DNA of 9,039 nt from CAYYWV01 sp964531525. Its GTDB lineage: Bacteria > Pseudomonadota > Alphaproteobacteria > JAAXGF01. The position numbers were made by a program, and so were the translations under genes. The notes below the pieces were generated by a model. That model searched no databases. It worked only from the letters and a program-made list of their open reading frames with translations, and was not told the origin of the DNA. Below are positions 5,768 through 9,039 of this stretch, piece by piece. How positions within the stretch are numbered: position 1 is the stretch's first letter; every line of letters starts with the position of its first letter. The stretch spans positions 1 through 9,039 of the forward strand of contig CAZHDF010000143.1 in NCBI GenBank assembly GCA_964531525.1, written 5' to 3'.

Positions 5768-7195
5768 ATGGCGGACTACGACCTCGACGACCTCGCGCGC
5801 TGGGACGAGCTGATCCGCGAGCGGGTCGACGCCTTCGGCCTCGAATGCTTCCCCCAGGAGTTCGAGATCTGCGACCATCACGAGATGCTCGGCTTCATGG
5901 CCTATTCGGGCATGCCCGCGCATTACCCGCACTGGTCCTACGGCAAAGCCTACGAAAAGCTCAAGACGCTCTACGACTACGGGGTCTCGGGGCTGCCCTA
6001 CGAGATGGTCATCAACGCCAACCCGAGCCTCGCCTACCTCATGCGCGAGAACTCGCTTTGCCTTCAGGTCCTGACCATCGCCCATGTGTACGGGCATAAC
6101 GATTTCTTCCGCAACAACTTCACCTTCCGCGGCACCCGGCCCGAGCTGACCCTGAGCACCTTCAAGGCGCGCGCCGACCGGGTGCGGGACTATATCGAGG
6201 ACCCCTCGATCGGCATCGACGCGGTCGAGAATATCCTCGATGCGGCCCATGCGCTGTCGCTTCAGTGTCGGCGCAACCTAGCGATTCGCAAGCTCGGCGC
6301 CGAAACCCAGCGCGACCGGGCGCGCGCCGCCGCGCGGCCGCCCGTCGATCCCTACCGACGCATTCATGCGCCGCCCGAAACGGTCGAGCCCGACCTCGAC
6401 CGCCTGCCGCTCGAGCCCGAGGAGGATCTGCTTCTGTTCCTGCGCGACCACAACCCGCGCTTCGCCGAATGGGAGAAGGACCTGCTGACCATCGTTCACG
6501 AGGAGGCCGGCTACTTCATTCCTCAGATCGAAACCAAGATCATGAACGAGGGCTGGGCGACCTTCTGGCACCACGAGATCCTGAACAGCCTGGAGTTGCC
6601 CCAGGCGCTGCATCTCGAATTCCTGGTCCGCCACAACCAGGTGGTTCGCCCGACCCCGGGCGAGATCAACCCCTATCACATCGGCCTCAAGATCTGGGAG
6701 CGGCTCGCCGGGCGGGTCGCCAACGGGGTTCGGGCACAGGACGCCGTGGCGCCGCTCGACGACGAAACCCGGGCGCGGCTGTTCGCGATACGCGAGACCG
6801 ACCGCGACAGCTCGTTCCTCCGCCGCTTCCTCGACGAGGAGATGATGCGCGAGCTCGACCTGTTTGAGTTCGCCCCCGAGGGCGACAAGCTGGTGGTGAG
6901 CCGGGTTTCCGACGACCAGGGCTGGAAGGCGGTCAAGGACACGCTGATCCGCTCGGTCGGCATGGGATCGACCCCGGTGATCCGCATCCACGACGCCGAT
7001 CACGGCGGCGACCGGACGCTGCTTCTCCGCCACGAGCACGATGGGCGCGATCTCGAGCTCGAATTCGCCGAAAAGACGCTCGCCTACCTCCACCGGCTCT
7101 GGGGCCACGAGATCCTTCTCGAAACCGTGATCAATGATAAGCCCCGGTTGCTCTCCTATGGCGAACAGGGATTCGCCATGCGGCTGGTGAAATAG
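5768..7195 (+). CDS. spoVR: SpoVR family protein
   Basis: The 475 residues match SpoVR (E. coli YcgB is slightly longer, about 510). In Bacillus, spoVR affects spore cortex formation; in non-sporulating bacteria it travels with prkA and yeaH and its biochemistry is unknown to me. The N-terminal core (about 1-180) contains HYPHWSYGKAYEKL and AHVYGHNDFFRNN; the centre has HEEAGYFIPQIETKIMNEGW (244-263), running into ATFWHHEI. A variable Arg/Pro-rich linker (181-215) separates the two parts. The C-terminal 370-475 region holds a beta-rich SpoVR tail. His106, His110, His244, Glu261, His268 and His269 form a suggestive metal-site set (inference). The start is the ATG one base after the yeaH stop, with GGGGAG (5751-5756) upstream inside yeaH, which implies translational coupling. 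I see no sporulation gene, and the PagL outer-membrane enzyme argues for a Gram-negative host, so the name should not be read as evidence of spores. Confidence 0.95.
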   Translation: MADYDLDDLARWDELIRERVDAFGLECFPQEFEICDHHEMLGFMAYSGMPAHYPHWSYGKAYEKLKTLYDYGVSGLPYEMVINANPSLAYLMRENSLCLQVLTIAHVYGHNDFFRNNFTFRGTRPELTLSTFKARADRVRDYIEDPSIGIDAVENILDAAHALSLQCRRNLAIRKLGAETQRDRARAAARPPVDPYRRIHAPPETVEPDLDRLPLEPEEDLLLFLRDHNPRFAEWEKDLLTIVHEEAGYFIPQIETKIMNEGWATFWHHEILNSLELPQALHLEFLVRHNQVVRPTPGEINPYHIGLKIWERLAGRVANGVRAQDAVAPLDDETRARLFAIRETDRDSSFLRRFLDEEMMRELDLFEFAPEGDKLVVSRVSDDQGWKAVKDTLIRSVGMGSTPVIRIHDADHGGDRTLLLRHEHDGRDLELEFAEKTLAYLHRLWGHEILLETVINDKPRLLSYGEQGFAMRLVK

Positions 7196-7237
7196 GGGGA
7201 TTGCTGCCTGCCCGCCGGGTGGCTAGGATCGCCCCCC

Positions 7238-7906
7238 ATGACGCCGTTTTCCGAGATTTACGCCATCGCCGCCCGGCGTAAGGGCGGCGACGCCGCGCTC
7301 GAGGCCGAGCTGCCGGTCCCCAAGGAGGCCGCCGCGCTCGCCGCCGTCGCCGACGACCGCTACCTCTCGTTGATGAGTCTGCGCGCCTTTCGCGCGGGTC
7401 TGCGCCATGCGCTGGTCGACGCCAGATGGCCGGCCTTCGAGGAGGTGTTCCAGGGCTTCGACCCCTACCGCGTGCGCGCCATGTCCGACGAGGCGCTCGA
7501 GGGCCTGATGGGCGAGAAGCGAATCATCCGTCACTGGGGCAAGATCAAGGCGGTGCGCGACAACGCCGCCGCGCTGATCGCGATCTCGGAGGAGGCGGGG
7601 GGCTTCGGGCGCTTTCTCGCCGACTGGCCGGAAAACGCGATCATGGCGTTGTGGCGCGAACTCGGCCGCCGATTCTCGCAGATGGGCGGCAATTCGGCGC
7701 CTTATTTCCTGCGCATGGCGGGAAAGGACACCTTCCTGCTCACCGACGACGTGGTGCGGGCGCTGATCCGCGAGGACGTAATCGCGCGCAAGCCCACGAC
7801 CCGCGATGCCCGCGCCGCGGTCGAGGCGGCGTTCAACCGCTGGGCCGAGGAAAGCGGCCGCCCGCTCTGCCAGATCAGCCGCATCCTCGCCGCCTCGGTG
7901 GATTGA
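7238..7906 (+). CDS. DNA-3-methyladenine glycosylase I-like protein (HhH-GPD superfamily), divergent
   Basis: The 222-residue protein aligns with Tag (E. coli Tag 187 residues): FRAGLRHALV...FQGFDPYRVRAM...RIIRHWGKIKAVRDNA (51-110) mirrors Tag's FDP...GIIRHRGKI core. GGNSAPYFLRMAGKDTFLLT (150-169) plus DDVVRAL mirrors the late HhH-GPD helix region. Tag removes 3-methyladenine from alkylated DNA. Two departures stand out. Tag's base-recognition Glu (LEGxxAGLSW in E. coli) aligns with Arg49, and the Trp of that motif with His56. The zinc-binding Cys/His residues at Tag's ends are absent, and the only Cys is at 211. Base specificity, or activity itself, may therefore differ. AGGA at 7225-7228 lies nine bases before the ATG. 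It starts 42 bases after spoVR on the same strand, so read-through is possible. Family is confident; substrate is not. Confidence 0.82.
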   Translation: MTPFSEIYAIAARRKGGDAALEAELPVPKEAAALAAVADDRYLSLMSLRAFRAGLRHALVDARWPAFEEVFQGFDPYRVRAMSDEALEGLMGEKRIIRHWGKIKAVRDNAAALIAISEEAGGFGRFLADWPENAIMALWRELGRRFSQMGGNSAPYFLRMAGKDTFLLTDDVVRALIREDVIARKPTTRDARAAVEAAFNRWAEESGRPLCQISRILAASVD

Positions 7907-7931
7907 GGAACGGCGACCGAATCCGCCGCAA

Positions 7932-8894
7932 CTAAACCGGCAGGCGGTCGCGGTCGTGGGGGGCCGTGAAGTCGATGATCGGCCCCTTGGGCACGATCCC
8001 GGTCGGGTTGATGGCCGTATGGCTGCGGTAATAATGGTCCTTGATATGGCCCATGTTGACCGTCTCCGCGACCCCGGGGATCTGGTAGAGCTCGCGGGTA
8101 TAGGCCCAGAGGTTTGGGTAATCGGCGATCCGGCGTAGATTGCACTTGAAATGCCCGACATAGACCGGATCGAAGCGGACCAGCGTGGTGAACAGCCGCC
8201 AGTCGGCCTCGGTCAGCCGCCCGCCGCAGAGATAACGCTGCTGGCCGAGGCACAGCTCGAGCGTATCGAGCGTCTCGAACAGGGCCTCGACGGCGGCCTC
8301 GTAGGGGGCCTGGCGGGTCGCGAAGCCCGCTCGGTAGACGCCGTTGTTCACGGTTTCGTAGATGCGCGCGTTGAGGGCGTCGATCTCGGCGCGCAGGTCC
8401 TCGGGGTAATAGTCGCGCGTCGCGTCGCCCCAGGTATCGAACGCCCGGTTGAGGATGCGGATGATCTCGGATGATTCGTTGTTGACGATGGTTTCGCGCT
8501 TCTTGTCCCAAAGGACGGGCACCGTCACGCGGCCGGTATAGTTTGGATCCGCCTTGAGATAAATATCGCGCAGGTATTTGGCGCCATTGACGAAATCCGG
8601 AATGCAGCCGGGGCCGTCCGAGAACGCCCAGCCGTTCTCGCCCATGAAGGGATCGACAACCGAGACCGAGATCACGTCCGCGAGTCCCTTGAGCGCGCGG
8701 AAGATCAGCGTGCGGTGTGCCCAGGGGCAGGCATAGGAGACATAGAGGTGATAGCGCCCGGGCTCGGCCTTGAAACCGGTCTCCCCCTCGGCCGTGATCC
8801 GGCCGTGAAAGGTCGTGGGCGCGCGCCGAAACACGCCCTTTTCGTCGGTCGGGAACCCCTCGACCCGCCAGACGCCGTCGATCAGCACGCCCAT
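7932..8894 (-). CDS. yqjG: Glutathionyl-hydroquinone reductase (glutathione S-transferase family, YqjG/ECM4-like)
   Basis: The 320-residue protein is a typical GHR (E. coli YqjG about 328). These xi-class transferases use glutathione to reduce glutathionyl-hydroquinones back to hydroquinones, in the cytosol. The thioredoxin-fold domain holds YVSYACPWAHR with catalytic Cys56, the family's CPWAHR signature. VNNESSEIIRIL (138-149) is the glutathione gamma-glutamyl site. The all-helical C-terminal domain carries the diagnostic HFKCNLRRIADYPNLWAY (248-265) and HIKDHYYRSHTAINPTGIVP (283-302). The frame extends upstream, but the ATG at 8892-8894 is right: AGGGAGG lies seven bases before it and GVLIDGVW is the usual family start. 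It converges on the Tag-like gene with 25 bases between stops and no clear shared terminator. Confidence 0.95.
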   Translation of the reverse strand: MGVLIDGVWRVEGFPTDEKGVFRRAPTTFHGRITAEGETGFKAEPGRYHLYVSYACPWAHRTLIFRALKGLADVISVSVVDPFMGENGWAFSDGPGCIPDFVNGAKYLRDIYLKADPNYTGRVTVPVLWDKKRETIVNNESSEIIRILNRAFDTWGDATRDYYPEDLRAEIDALNARIYETVNNGVYRAGFATRQAPYEAAVEALFETLDTLELCLGQQRYLCGGRLTEADWRLFTTLVRFDPVYVGHFKCNLRRIADYPNLWAYTRELYQIPGVAETVNMGHIKDHYYRSHTAINPTGIVPKGPIIDFTAPHDRDRLPV

Positions 8895-9039
8895 TCGCGA
8901 TCCTCCCTTCGCCCGCCTTGTTGTTTCGTCGGCGAAGCGCTTCCGCATACCATAGCGCGTCGTGGCCGTCCGCGCCTCTCCGCTTGACAGGGAGCGCCGC
9001 GTTGTGGCGGAAATGGCCCAAATCACCGGGAAAGGGAGG
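8895..9039. promoter_or_regulatory. Divergent upstream region with palindrome; ribosome binding site of a gene past the window
   Basis: On the minus strand this is the GHR upstream region; it holds a perfect 10-base palindrome GAAGCGCTTC (8934-8943), about 40 bases before the GHR start, a possible operator. On the plus strand TTGACA (8984-8989) is an exact -35 element, but no good -10 follows at 16-18 bases. The final bases GGGAAAGGGAGG (9028-9039) form a strong ribosome binding site, so a plus-strand gene probably starts within about ten bases after the window. A short ATG frame at 9013 lies before that site and is less likely to be the start. Confidence 0.4.

Noticed and set aside
7702..9021. 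439-residue minus-strand frame overlapping the GHR gene
   Set aside because: Out-of-frame shadow of the GHR gene, Arg-rich and low in complexity; the GHR frame carries all family motifs.
1..9039. CRISPR array, tRNA or rRNA gene, insertion sequence or phage gene
   Set aside because: No regularly spaced direct repeats, cloverleaf with CCA-proximal features, transposase or terminal inverted repeats were seen on either strand.

Overview
This GC-rich window (GC-rich third codon positions in its genes, strong AGGAGG-type ribosome binding sites) reads as chromosomal DNA of a Gram-negative alphaproteobacterium, perhaps of the Rhodospirillales. The assignment rests on an outer-membrane beta-barrel enzyme (Gram-negative), the style of the pterin dehydratase with its CVPC N-terminus, and CtrA-like boxes in two intergenic regions. 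It is inference; no 16S or other marker gene is present. There is no sign of phage, insertion sequence, CRISPR or tRNA, and I see no broken gene.

Layout, left to right: (1) the 3' part of a PagL-type lipid A 3-O-deacylase (2-556, +), cut by the window edge. (2) A convergent small gene for a 92-residue charged, proline-rich protein of unknown function (582-860, -). (3) A 212-base intergenic region between divergent starts, with a CtrA-like box and clustered inverted repeats. (4) An unrecognised 275-residue protein (1073-1900, +) followed by 4a-hydroxytetrahydrobiopterin dehydratase (1962-2291, +). (5) A 252-base regulatory stretch with a second CtrA-like box and a hairpin. (6) The central operon: prkA/yeaG (2544-4469), yeaH (4528-5766), spoVR (5768-7195), all +. 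(7) A divergent member of the 3-methyladenine DNA glycosylase I superfamily (7238-7906, +), perhaps read through from the operon. (8) A convergent glutathionyl-hydroquinone reductase (7932-8894, -). (9) A right-hand intergenic piece ending in a strong ribosome binding site, so another + gene probably starts just beyond the window.

The best candidate for an under-described system is prkA-yeaH-spoVR. An AAA+ ATPase/kinase, a von Willebrand A-type MIDAS protein and SpoVR are encoded together with tight spacing. The AAA+/VWA pairing recalls MoxR-VWA and RavA-ViaA remodelling machines, and SpoVR carries a His/Glu cluster that looks like a metal site. The cluster itself is known and widespread, and is linked to stationary-phase and nitrogen stress in enteric bacteria and to sporulation in Bacillus. 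Its mechanism is not settled, to my knowledge. The flanking genes (DNA repair-like, quinone detoxification, lipid A remodelling) would fit a stress and envelope theme, but shared regulation is not shown.
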